Positions 1 through 9,585 of a DNA stretch of 24,902 bases are shown one piece after another. Position 1 is the first letter of the stretch. Each line of letters opens with the position of its first letter. Position numbers and translations under genes: made by a program. Origin of the DNA: Cytidiella melzeri (taxonomy: Eukaryota; Basidiomycota; Agaricomycetes; Polyporales; Irpicaceae); contig JABYQR010000512.1 in NCBI GenBank assembly GCA_022592445.1, forward strand, positions 1 to 24,902, in the 5' to 3' direction. The notes below the pieces were generated by a model. It ran no database searches. It had not been told where the DNA came from and was given only the letters and a program-made list of their open reading frames with translations.

Positions 1-83
1 CGAACGTCCTAACGCTTGCCTATCGACCGTATGGGAAGCGGAAATTCACCTATTTAGGTCGGTCGCCCCAACCTGAACAACAA

Positions 84-3000
84 ATGAATTCACCTTTTCG
101 AACGGTTAGCAACTCGGCCACGGTTTACAGCCTCTCTGAGGCCAGAGGCAGTGGTTATCTGCCCGTCGTCACCCCTGCCAATGAAGGCCACAGAGAGTTA
201 GGTGACGGGCAAGGTCACCCCACCCCCACTAACGACAACCACAGCCATCGACAAAGAATGGTGTGGCCCTCCCTCCCAGATAGGTCACAATCCCGTGAGA
301 CTGCCCAGCAGGACGGTTTGATAGGAGGTAGTGGCCGGCAGGGAAGAAAGAAGCCAAATCACCGACACACTGCGGCGACAATCCAAATAGCATCCCTCAA
401 CATGAAAGGAAGAGGTGCGCCTATAGTAGGCACACAAGTGAGCGAAAAATGGAATAAAATTAATCAGATCGTACGGGAGAAAAAGTTGGCAGTGATAGCG
501 ATCCAAGAGACACACCTCACCCAAACGCATGTAGATGATATACACAGAATTTTCGGAAAGAGGATCTTAATTCAGAATTCAGAACCAGCAGAACGAGCGA
601 GTTCTTCTAGAGGAGTGGCCTTTGTAATAAACAAAGAGCGAATAGATAAGGAAAAGGTGTCATTAGTAGAGATAATTCCAGGGAGAGCGATCATGCTCAC
701 ATTGACATGGCATAAAATAGTGACACTGAGAATTCTAAACGTCTATGCCCCAAATGATCATGGGGAAAACGAAGCCATGTGGAAACGACTAGACGAATTT
801 TGGAGGACAAACGAATGCCCTAAGCCTGACGCGATGGTAGGAGACTTCAACATCGTGGAAGAAAAAATCGACCGGTTCCCAGCGAGGATGGACCCAAGGG
901 CTCCCGTCTACCAACTACAAGGTCTATGCATGAACCTTAACCTGATAGATGCATGGAGAGAAACCTACCCGAGTTCGAGACTATTTACGTTCAGCCAACA
1001 GTCAGGGAAGGCAATGTCGAGGCTAGATAGGATGTACCTCACACCCACCCTAGCGAGAACAGCTAGGAACTGGCTATGCGAGACGGTAGAAGGAATGAGC
1101 TCGGACCATATGATGATCTCGGTATCACTCACGGATAAAAAGCTCCCCTTCATAGGAGAAGGAAGATGGGTAATACCCAAAACAATCCTGGCTGATCATG
1201 ATTTCCAGAAATACGTCGTCTCCAAAGGAAGAGAACTAACAGAAAACTTACCGACGCGAGACCAAAGAACAGACCTACATAATGCACAGACACTATATGC
1301 AAGGTTCAAGTTAGACATCACGTCAACAGCGAGAGACCTAGCGAAGAAGAAAATACCAAAGTTAGCCAGGAGGATAGCGAAATTGAAAGAAGAGAGGGAG
1401 AAAATACTTAATAATAATGAACAGGACCTAGATGAGCGAACAGCACAAGAAGCAGCGACTATACTGGAGAGAATTAAAGAAATGGAAGCCAGGAGATTCA
1501 ACGCCTCAAGGAGGATGGTGGCGACAAACAACTGGATATACGGGGAACAAATAAACAGAATATGGATCAATACAAACAAAACGAACACACCTCGAGACAT
1601 AATTATGAGCCTGAGGGACCCCAGATCAGGTTGGCCTGAAGGTCACCCAGAATATAATCCGAACAAACCCCCGGAATACATCGAAAGGTCAGACTTAATG
1701 GCAGAAACGGCGGCCCGATACCACGAAGACCTACAAAGAGAGGGGATTGAGGAAGTGAGCCCAATTGCAAGACGGAAGGAGATCGAAGAAGTATTATCCT
1801 ACATAGAAAGGAGGTTTAAACGGAAAGCCAGAGAAGAATTGAAGAAAAGGATAACGAAGGACAACCTGGAGAGTGCGTTAAAACTGTGTAGTGTAGGTAG
1901 AGCACCAGGAATAGATGGCATACCGTATGAAATGTGGAAAGAAATAAATCGACAACACGTCACAATCTCGAGGAACGAAAAGGCAACTCCCCAGCAGAGG
2001 GAGATGGTAGTCGATATCCTAGATATCCTATGTAAGGTCTTCAACGACATTGAGGAATTTGGTGTGGCAGAAGACACGGGATTTGCGCAAGGATGGATAG
2101 TCCCAATATATAAAAAGAAGGACCAACGTGAGTTAGCAAACTATAGACCGATCACACTGTTGAACACAGACCACAAACTACTCACGAAAGCGCTCTCCGT
2201 CAAGCTAGCAACTTGGATCCACAAGGTGATCCATCCGTCACAGGCGGGATTTATCCCTAACAGATCCATTTTTGACCAAACTAATCTTGCTCGCGTGATG
2301 ACGGACTATGCGGAGGCTACTGAAGAAAATGGGGTCATAGTAGCGTTAGACCAAGAAAAGGCTTATGACAGAATAGCACACGACTACCTATGGGACACGC
2401 TTAAAGCAATGGGAATACCGAACGAGTTCATTAACACAGTCAAGGCACTGTATGAATCAGCAACGTCTAGCGTCATGATAAATGGAGTAATTAGCAGGAA
2501 TTTCAAAGTGACGAGAGGAGTGAGGCAAGGAGACCCACTATCATGCTTGCTTTTCAACATAGCAATAGAACCGCTAGCGTGCATGCTTCGGGGATCGGGA
2601 TTGAAAGGATACAACCTGCCGGGAATGAGAGAACGTTTGATAACGACACTGTTCGCGGATGATACGACAGTTTACCTGTCAGACCGGGACAACTATTCGG
2701 ACCTCCAAAAGATACTAACGAAGTGGTGCAAAGCATCGAAAGCAAGATTCAACCTAGAAAAAACAGAAATTATACCGATAGGAACCCGAGAATATAGAGA
2801 AAAGGTGGTCAGAACAAGAGAGCACAACGAAACGGGAGAGACCTTACCGCTAGGAGTCAGAATAGCAGAAGACGGGGCCCTCACAAGAATACTGGGTGTA
2901 TGGATAGGTAACGACACGGATGTGACAGCCCCGTGGCAACCAGTCCTGCGCAAAATTGGTGAGAAACTAAAGGAGTGGGACAAACCGGGACTAACAATCT

Positions 3001-5324
3001 TCGGTAAAAAGCTGGTGATAAAAATGGAAGTTGGGGGAAGGATACAATACCTTGCAAAAGTCCAGGGAATGCCGAATGAAATCAAAGACGAACTGATAAA
3101 GATGATCAGAAATTTCATATGGCCCAACGGAGGAACCCCCCCTATAGGACTAGATACATTATACAGACCGCTAAAAGAGGGCGGGATAGGCCTGTTAGAC
3201 GTAAACGCAAAAGTGAAAGCTATAACCCTTACGTGGCTAAAACCTTTCCTAGACTTGACGAAATCACGCCCAGCATGGGCGTATGCAATAGATGCACTAC
3301 TGGCCCTCAACGCCACAGCCTCGGGACCCAAATACGATAGACAATCCAAGTCCCAATACTTCCTGCAAAATTGGAAGGTGAACGCGAGTGCGAACTCAAA
3401 TCTCCCGATATATGTGAAAGATATGATCAACCTAGCAAAACAGACGGGAGTAACATTCTCAGCGGTAAAATTAGGAAAGAAGCTTAAGAAGAAGTTACCG
3501 ATATGGCTCCATATTGGGATAGGGGACGAACTGAAGGCCCTACACAACAAGAGCACTAGCAAATGTCTAAGAACCCGCCACCACATTAGAACAGTGTCAC
3601 AGTTGAAGACGCTGGTCGAATATGGCAACCTAGTTATCAAAGAAGAAGTAAGACATTACCCGAAACGAGAATGCTGCGCCCATTGCGAAACAATAAGAGA
3701 GATAGCGAAATGCCCTTTCCCATATGAATGCTATAAAACAGCGAAAATGCTATACGAGAAACTCACACCAAAATGGAACCTAAGCTACCAAGAGGTCGCA
3801 GACGGGCTATCGCTGACAGAAAATCGTAAAAAACGGAACGCCGAGAGAAGGGAGACAGACCTACCAATGGTTTTTGACCCATCTATCACGATACAAAGCG
3901 ACTTATCACAATGCTTCAGGATGTTCACGAACAACGACTCTAGAACTCTAGATTCAGCAAATAGGACGCCAACGAGAGAAGTGGACAGAGAGATGGTAGT
4001 AGTGTACACGGACGGGTCATGCACTAATAACGGCAAGGGGGATGCGAGAGCAGGAGCTGGAGTGTGGGTCGCGCAAAACCACCCCCTAAACGCAGCGTTG
4101 AGAGTGAGAAGTAAGGAACAATCGAACCAAACGGGGGAACTCACAGCCATCCTACACGCACTGAGAACGGTCCCAAAAGTATCTCCCCTGAGAATAATGA
4201 CGGATTCGAAATACTGCATAGATGGCATACTGAACGGAACGAAAACATGGGAAGCGAAAGGATGGGTAGGAGTTAAGAACCGAGACCTCTTCCAAGAAAT
4301 AATAGCATACGGTAGAGCGAGAGCAGCCCCAACGGAGCTATGCTGGATAAAAGGACATTCAGGAATCGAGGGGAATGAGGAAGCGGACAAACTAGCAGCA
4401 CAAGGAGCGGAACTCCCATTACCTACGGATAACCCAATGGGAGCACCGAGGCAATTCCTCTTGGATGGACTGCAAATAAAAGAGTCCTCACAAAAATTAA
4501 TATACAAAAGTATAAGAGAAAGAGAGAGGTACACACCGAGAGCAGGAACCGAAACGCAAGTCAGCAGGATAATCGCAGATATTAAAAGGGAAACACTGAT
4601 AGAACACACCGGGGAAGCACTGTGGAAAGCAATAAGACATAAACACAACAGCAGGAAAATAAGATACTTCCTATGGCGTTCAATACATAACGCATATAGA
4701 TGCGGGAAGTGGTGGACAAACATCCCAGGGTATGAGGAAAGAAGTGAATGCACCCTATGCGGACAAATAGAATCGCTAGAGCACATTTTAGTCCTGTGCC
4801 CGGCATCAGAACAACTCACAATATGGAACTTAGCGAGAGGATTTTTGGACAAGAAAAAAGGAAGAATACCGGACCTATCACTAGGCACCGTCCTGGGAGC
4901 GAACTTGATAGAAGTAAATTCCGAAGAGGGCGAACTGCTTCAAGGGACGACCAGACTGTACAGATTGACAATGACGGAATCAGCACACCTTATTTGGAAA
5001 ATGAGGTGCGAGAGAGTTATTGAGAACCAAGGCACACACAATGGGTCCTGGACGGAGGGAGAAGTCAGAAACAGATGGCACAATGCGATGAATAACAGGA
5101 TGAGAATAGACATCGCACTCACTCACCCAAAACTCCCGACAGGAAGAAGACTAGAGGAAGAATTGGTTCTAAAAACATGGTCGGGAACTCTGTGCAACGA
5201 AGCGACTCTCCCCGAAAACTGGATAAATCATACAGGGGTTTTAGTGGGTAGGATTGACCCAGAGCGTGACGAACCGAGAGGCCCCCCGGATAGGGTCTTG
5301 AGGCACAACACGCAAGGAAGGTAA
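84..5324 (+). CDS. LINE ORF2 polyprotein: endonuclease, reverse transcriptase, RNase H
   Basis: An intact 1746-residue protein that would nick target DNA, copy its own RNA and remove the RNA strand. Residues 99-350 are an APE endonuclease: N106 in SLNMKG, E142 in QETHL, GDFN at 253-256, D315 in SRLDR, SDH at 340-342. Residues 420-475 look coiled-coil and basic. RT spans about 600-900: PIYKKKDQRELANYRPI, D756 in ALDQEKAYDR, RQGDPLSCLLFN, and FADD at 857-860. A Cys cluster lies at 1197-1216. RNase H covers 1305-1442: D1310 (YTDGS), E1352, D1374 (MTDSKY), the motif KGHSGIEGNEEAD ending D1435. A zinc motif C-X2-C-X7-H-X4-C sits at 1556-1572. The first 98 residues match nothing I recognise. The ATG at 84 is the first in frame, but the frame has no stop back to base 1, so the true start may lie upstream. 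Confidence 0.93.
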   Translation: MNSPFRTVSNSATVYSLSEARGSGYLPVVTPANEGHRELGDGQGHPTPTNDNHSHRQRMVWPSLPDRSQSRETAQQDGLIGGSGRQGRKKPNHRHTAATIQIASLNMKGRGAPIVGTQVSEKWNKINQIVREKKLAVIAIQETHLTQTHVDDIHRIFGKRILIQNSEPAERASSSRGVAFVINKERIDKEKVSLVEIIPGRAIMLTLTWHKIVTLRILNVYAPNDHGENEAMWKRLDEFWRTNECPKPDAMVGDFNIVEEKIDRFPARMDPRAPVYQLQGLCMNLNLIDAWRETYPSSRLFTFSQQSGKAMSRLDRMYLTPTLARTARNWLCETVEGMSSDHMMISVSLTDKKLPFIGEGRWVIPKTILADHDFQKYVVSKGRELTENLPTRDQRTDLHNAQTLYARFKLDITSTARDLAKKKIPKLARRIAKLKEEREKILNNNEQDLDERTAQEAATILERIKEMEARRFNASRRMVATNNWIYGEQINRIWINTNKTNTPRDIIMSLRDPRSGWPEGHPEYNPNKPPEYIERSDLMAETAARYHEDLQREGIEEVSPIARRKEIEEVLSYIERRFKRKAREELKKRITKDNLESALKLCSVGRAPGIDGIPYEMWKEINRQHVTISRNEKATPQQREMVVDILDILCKVFNDIEEFGVAEDTGFAQGWIVPIYKKKDQRELANYRPITLLNTDHKLLTKALSVKLATWIHKVIHPSQAGFIPNRSIFDQTNLARVMTDYAEATEENGVIVALDQEKAYDRIAHDYLWDTLKAMGIPNEFINTVKALYESATSSVMINGVISRNFKVTRGVRQGDPLSCLLFNIAIEPLACMLRGSGLKGYNLPGMRERLITTLFADDTTVYLSDRDNYSDLQKILTKWCKASKARFNLEKTEIIPIGTREYREKVVRTREHNETGETLPLGVRIAEDGALTRILGVWIGNDTDVTAPWQPVLRKIGEKLKEWDKPGLTIFGKKLVIKMEVGGRIQYLAKVQGMPNEIKDELIKMIRNFIWPNGGTPPIGLDTLYRPLKEGGIGLLDVNAKVKAITLTWLKPFLDLTKSRPAWAYAIDALLALNATASGPKYDRQSKSQYFLQNWKVNASANSNLPIYVKDMINLAKQTGVTFSAVKLGKKLKKKLPIWLHIGIGDELKALHNKSTSKCLRTRHHIRTVSQLKTLVEYGNLVIKEEVRHYPKRECCAHCETIREIAKCPFPYECYKTAKMLYEKLTPKWNLSYQEVADGLSLTENRKKRNAERRETDLPMVFDPSITIQSDLSQCFRMFTNNDSRTLDSANRTPTREVDREMVVVYTDGSCTNNGKGDARAGAGVWVAQNHPLNAALRVRSKEQSNQTGELTAILHALRTVPKVSPLRIMTDSKYCIDGILNGTKTWEAKGWVGVKNRDLFQEIIAYGRARAAPTELCWIKGHSGIEGNEEADKLAAQGAELPLPTDNPMGAPRQFLLDGLQIKESSQKLIYKSIRERERYTPRAGTETQVSRIIADIKRETLIEHTGEALWKAIRHKHNSRKIRYFLWRSIHNAYRCGKWWTNIPGYEERSECTLCGQIESLEHILVLCPASEQLTIWNLARGFLDKKKGRIPDLSLGTVLGANLIEVNSEEGELLQGTTRLYRLTMTESAHLIWKMRCERVIENQGTHNGSWTEGEVRNRWHNAMNNRMRIDIALTHPKLPTGRRLEEELVLKTWSGTLCNEATLPENWINHTGVLVGRIDPERDEPRGPPDRVLRHNTQGR

Positions 5325-5492
5325 TCTAGTCCCACACGACTGTCCCATAAGGAGGCCAGGGTGCGTAATGCATTTCCCCTGAGGTAGTTTATATCCACCC
5401 TAGAGGGTGAAATTCCCTCGTATTAGCACGGAGTAGGGGGATCGTTATGCGAACTGCCCGCTCTGGTTACGCTCTACCAAAAAAAAAAAAAA
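5325..5492 (+). other. LINE 3' UTR and poly(A) tract
   Basis: The sequence between the ORF2 stop and the A run is non-coding. The A run (5479-5492) marks the 3' end of the inserted copy; the sequence after it changes character and is taken as flanking DNA. The 3' UTR probably carries the RT recognition structure, but none can be proved by eye. Confidence 0.75.
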
Positions 5493-6985
5493 TGTTGTAA
5501 CCGCCATGGTTGATGGTTTTCATTTGCTTCAGGACTGTTGACTGTGAATGGCGGGGATGAGCTGATAATACGGTCGCCGAGCCTGATCTCAGCTCTGACC
5601 ATGCCTTTGGCTTCGTCGTTGGCGATGGAGGACTGTGTGCAACCTATCGCGGTTGACTGTGGGGGACGAGGTGACGAGTCTCGAGGGTGAGCGGGAGGGC
5701 AAATTGCAGAATCAAAAATAAGAAAAGGTGCGGAGAGGAGGGGACCAGCTCAGAGTGATGGGTATCCGCAGGAGCAAAACCCCCCTTTGTTAACAACCGA
5801 CAGCAGGTGCCTCCCTTGCGGACGTGCTGAAGAACCGAGCGTATTGTTTGCCTTCGGCAGTGAGGAGTTGATGCACTGACCCCTGTGTATCTCTACAGCG
5901 CGAAAAACACCGCAAAGAACTGCTCGAAAAGGCGGAAGAGGAAGAGCAAGGCAGTACGGCATAGGTCGCACTGAGGGAGAGCGACTCTGTGCGCCGTCGT
6001 GGTTAGCTAACACGGAGACTAGCCGATAGCGGAACTCACTGGGTCGCCGTCAACAGAGATTCGGATGGTGACGACTACCACTTACCCATGCGCACAGCAA
6101 CCCCATGAGGTCCTCAATCGAGCGTGTTGCAGATGCCAGTGCCTCATCTATGCCAGTGCCTCATCTGCTCAAACACCGACTCTCGCCACAACCTCGACCA
6201 GCGACACAAGGGTGCGCAGGTCCTCCCAAAACACTTTGCTTCAACTGTGCATCCTGCTTAAGCTCACTTTCCCCGAGGGGCCCCCAACCTCTGCAACTTG
6301 ATTGCTTTTTGTTCTCCTCGTGGCCGTCGCAATATTTTTTCCTCAGGCTTCGCCAACAAACTCCCTCCAGTAACGGTATCCCCCATCTTCTTCACTCATC
6401 ACATTGGCGTTGGACCTTGGTTCGCTGAACATGTCAAAGCTGTCCGTCGTGGTCGTTTTGTCCCACCTCTCCTCCTCATTCCGTTGTTGACTTTTGACAC
6501 CATTGAGTAGTTGCACGTATATGCATGCTAGCATCACTGTCTTGGATGAGTAACGGACGTGCACATCAGTTATTTCATGTTGGTCTTCCGGCTGCAGTGT
6601 GTGATCCTGGGTCCATTGGGCCATGGCACACTTTTGGTCTCTGAGAGGTAGTCTGAGAGGGAGACACACTGATATCTTAGACGTTGCTGGATTCTGGTCC
6701 AACCCCTGCCCACGTCGAGTCTCCGTAGCTATGGCAAAGTCAGCAACAGACAACAAACCACACCATCAAAACTACTAGAAGCCTTGGCAATCAGCCTCCG
6801 GGAGTGCAGCAACTGTTGTCTCCTAAATTGTCTGAGTACAAAATGATAATGAATTTGTGCCATCGAGTTCTTAATTTCTCTAGCTTGCAAAATCTACTAT
6901 GATTACAACTGTGCATCTTGGTCCCTGTCTCCTGTATCCATGCGCTCTCCCTGTCTCCTGCCTGACTTGCGAGGCCAGCCTGCAC
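5493..6985. other. About 1.5 kb without a supportable gene
   Basis: Mixed-composition DNA between the LINE tail and the secreted-protein gene. Several short open frames exist (up to 137 codons on the minus strand at 6343-6756), but none has a recognisable motif, start context or splice pattern. A short direct repeat (ATGCCAGTGCCTCATCT, twice) lies near 6132-6167. It may be intergenic DNA or the remains of an older insertion. Confidence 0.5.
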
Positions 6986-7010
6986 TGGGACGAGATGGGA
7001 GTGGAACTCC

Positions 7011-7965
7011 TCAGTCACCGTTACGATGTTTAAGGGAAAGTGCAACTTTGTAGTGATATAGTGCCGGCACCCCGAGATTTAAATTAGGTCCCCAATTTGA
7101 TCCAAATCTTTTGGTAGCATAATCCTCGAGTTTGGTCATCATCTTCTGATTTTTTGCCCATGTCATGGTTAAAGGATTCCACTCTACCAGCTCACGGGCT
7201 AATTCTTCGCTTCGCGCAAAGGCAATCAGCTGTGGTGGAACTGTGGGTACGCGATTTGAGCCTTCAGTAAGAGGGTAGGTGGGTCGGGGGGTACTGGCGC
7301 CAGTGAGGTCCACGTTCGGGGCTTTGTACTTCAATAGAGCCTCAAGCTCTTTTTTAAGGTCGGGACTGACTTTGAGTTGATTAATTTTTCTTCGGTAGGT
7401 TAGCGCCATAATAGTTATCTCTTCTTTGTTTGAACTGGTTTCAGGTTTCCAGTCTATCAGACTCTTGACGAGACCATCTTTTTGTGCTAGTTCCTGTAGT
7501 TCTCGCGAAATTACGGGCATTTCTGAACCTTTCAATATGTATCAATATGTATTTGGTGGGATCAATGTGATGAACAACATGCAGACTGGCAAGCTTACCT
7601 GTGGGATTGGGCCTGACACTAGGGCTAAGTTCGTCTGTGGACCAATGAACAGTGCTGCCATCTCTGAGTGTTGTTGTGGACCCATAATCAGTGCCACCTG
7701 TGAGCGTTGTGGTGGACCCATAAACAGTGCCAGTAGATGAGTGTGTGGACTCAGAGTAAAGACTACTGGGTGTTGTGCGCCCTGTGGATGGGCGAAATAA
7801 TCGGAAAATGCCACTACGTCCCTCCAAATGTGTGTTGATGTTTTCAGAGGGGATTGGAAAGTGGGTCTCTGTGTTGCCATAGGGTGGGGCAGCAAACACA
7901 GTCACCATATGAAATGCGCCAGTAGCAATGGATACAAACAGAATGAGAGAGATTGAGAACTGCAT
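7011..7965 (-). CDS. Secreted protein of unknown function, two coding exons, Ser/Thr-rich linker and duplicated C-terminal domain
   Basis: I do not recognise the family. Coding exons are 7965-7599 and 7522-7011, giving 292 residues. The intron (7598-7523, 76 nt) opens GTAAGC and closes CAG; the phase matches exactly (one base before, two after). An AG six bases earlier would also stay in frame. The protein starts MQFSISLILFVSIATGAF, a clear signal peptide probably cut near VFA-APPYG. A Ser/Thr/Gly-rich stretch follows with repeated GT-YGSTTTL units, possibly O-glycosylated. The C-terminal half holds two related segments, one beginning PVISRELQELAQKDGL and one beginning PPQLIAFARSEELARE, both continuing to an (I/V)(D/E)W-P motif. 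The ATG at 7965 has a good context (TTGCCATGC). It stands alone between repeats. Function is open: a small secreted or wall-associated protein is the plainest reading. Confidence 0.72.
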
Positions 7966-8027
7966 GGCAATATAGGATGTGAAAGGGGTGACTTGAGAAG
8001 GATTTAGGGTTTGAATCAAGATCAAGA

Positions 8028-8096
8028 CTGTGAGCTGTGAGAACAATGTCAATACAGTGACAAGGCAAGTGCAATGTAGGATGACAATGCACTTAC
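8028..8096 (-). other. Probable 5' UTR intron of the secreted-protein gene
   Basis: On the minus strand a GTAAGT donor begins at 8096 and a CAG acceptor ends at 8028 (69 nt; an alternative AG at 8035 gives 62 nt). The length and consensus fit basidiomycete introns. It lies between the TATA-like box near 8170 and the ATG at 7965, which explains why the open frame upstream of that ATG makes no sense as protein. Confidence 0.55.
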
Positions 8097-8164
8097 CGAC
8101 CAGCGCTGGATGAAAGACCTCAAGAAATGTAGGAGTACTGAGGTATGAGCATGGTGGCAAGGGG

Positions 8165-8176
8165 CCTTATATGTCC
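8165..8176 (-). promoter_or_regulatory. TATA-like box of the secreted-protein gene
   Basis: The minus strand reads GGACATATAAGGCC here. It lies about 70 bases before the proposed 5' UTR splice donor and about 200 before the start codon, a sensible place for a core promoter. The transcription start is not determined. Confidence 0.45.
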
Positions 8177-8569
8177 TGGGGTTCCATGTGCAGTGCTGAT
8201 GTAACAAACATGTTTGCAGGCATCACCAAAGTAAGGTTTGAACATGTCTTGATTAGCTCCTATGTTCAAGACATATAGCAACAGTTTTGATGGTCAAAGG
8301 CTATGCCTTCCCACTGATTTATCACTGCCAAGCATGTTGGGGAGCAATCTAGCTCTGAACTGGTGTTACATGTGCTGAGTTGCCTGATCCTCATCATAAC
8401 TACAGGCTGTGTTTGGAAAAGTCATTTACTTCATAAAGCACGTGCATGAAGCTTGAGCCACAGTATCTATAGTGATTTGAGTGTTAATTCTGGTATCAGG
8501 AATGGAATGTGAACAGTAACTATAGTCAGAATATGGATGGAGAGGCAATTTGAGGCCTCTACATGCTGA
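8177..8569. other. Non-coding stretch upstream of the minus-strand gene
   Basis: No open frame of note and no recognised motif. It probably includes the upstream promoter region of the secreted-protein gene and runs into the tandem repeat that follows. Confidence 0.4.
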
Positions 8570-9200
8570 ATCTTGAGCTTGAGACTGCCACACTGCGCAG
8601 AAGCAACATTATAGAGATGCCAAATAACTCAGATTGCAATTTTTTGAACTTGGCTGTGCTTCTGCTGTGTGTAAATTTTCTCAAACAATCACTCTGATGG
8701 CAATTTGTTGCACTTGGCTGTGCTTTGGCTGTGTGTAAAATTTCTCAAACAGATGTGCATGCTACATCATGAGCTTGAGGCTCTGCTGCACTGCACAGTA
8801 GCAGTGCCATAAAGATGGCAGGTAGCTCAGATCACAATTTGTTGCACTTGCATGAATTTTCTCAAACAATCACAACCAAAGGATCTTGAGCTTGAGGCTC
8901 TGCCGCACTGCATAGTAGCAACACCATAGCTCAGATTGGAATTTGTTGCAGTTGGCTGTGCTTCGGCTGTGTGTAAATTTTCTCAAACAGATCTGCATGC
9001 TACATCAAGAGCTTGAGGCTCTGCTGCACTGCACAGTAGCAGGCAGGTAGCTCAGATCAAAATTTGTTGCCCTTGTCTAAATTTTCTCAAACACTCACAA
9101 CCAAAGGATCTTGAGCTTGAGGCTCTGCCACACTGCATAGTAGCAACACCATAGCTCAGATTGTGATTTGTTGCCCTTGGCTGTGCTTAGGCTGTGTGGG
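8570..9200. repeat. Degenerate tandem repeat, units of about 104-196 bp
   Basis: The anchor GAGCTTGAGGCTCTG (or close variants) starts at 8575, 8771, 8888, 9009 and 9113. Each is followed by a CACTGCA(C/T)AGTAGCA block, then TAGCTCAGAT, a TTTGTTGC block, and in most units TTTTCTCAAAC. Two sub-types alternate (one with ACAACCAAAGGATCTT before the anchor, one with GCATGCTACATCA), giving a higher-order period of about 225-240 bp. Non-coding. Confidence 0.75.
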
Positions 9201-9585
9201 AACATTTCATGGTTTCTGTTACCTATTTGCCTATAGTACTTACTTTCAAAAGTGCTTGCAAACCTTCCCGTTACCAGCAACCTTTTACTGGCAACAGCTT
9301 TTGGTTTTAATTTGCCAGGAACTTACTCTCATCAATAATTTTGGTAATGGTAATAACTTTTGTGACCAACTTGCCCACAATATTAATATTCTGTTTCTGA
9401 AAAAAATTGATGTTGTTGCAGCTTTGATTACTAACATGTAGAGATTACTTGATTTTCAATCCTTACTTCCTTAAGGAATTTTTTACTGTCAACAATTTTC
9501 ATGCCTAATTCACCCAAAATAATGACTTCTGTAAATTTGTTATTGGTAACAACCCTTGTTATTAACTTGTCTGGAATTAATAAGT
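9201..9585. other. AT-rich non-coding stretch
   Basis: AT-rich DNA between the tandem repeat and the palindrome. It contains several imperfect copies of motifs such as TTACCAGCAAC, TACTGGCAAC and TTGGTAACAAC in both orientations, but no gene. It does not match the sequence flanking the other end of the palindrome, so the palindrome arm begins abruptly at about 9586. Confidence 0.5.

Larger units (their letters stand above)
1..5492 (+). mobile_element. Non-LTR retrotransposon (LINE), Tad-like, 3' portion with poly(A) tail
   Basis: A LINE body made of a long ORF, a 3' UTR of about 154 nt and a run of 14 A at 5479-5492, the usual signature of target-primed reverse transcription. The domain order (AP-type endonuclease, reverse transcriptase, RNase H, C-terminal CCHC) is that of the I/Tad group found in fungi. 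The 5' part with ORF1 (nucleic-acid-binding Gag-like protein) is expected left of the window and is not seen. The target-site duplication cannot be checked because the 5' end is missing. The coding strand is A-rich, unlike the flanks. No debilitating mutation is visible in the ORF, so this copy looks young. Confidence 0.9.

Noticed and set aside
2693..4888. Long minus-strand open frames (315 and 367 codons) opposite the LINE ORF
   Set aside because: They lie antisense to conserved RT and RNase H sequence, have no domain motif, and are explained by the A-rich codon use of the LINE.
6343..6756. Minus-strand open frame of 137 codons
   Set aside because: No motif, no plausible start or splice sites; composition resembles chance.
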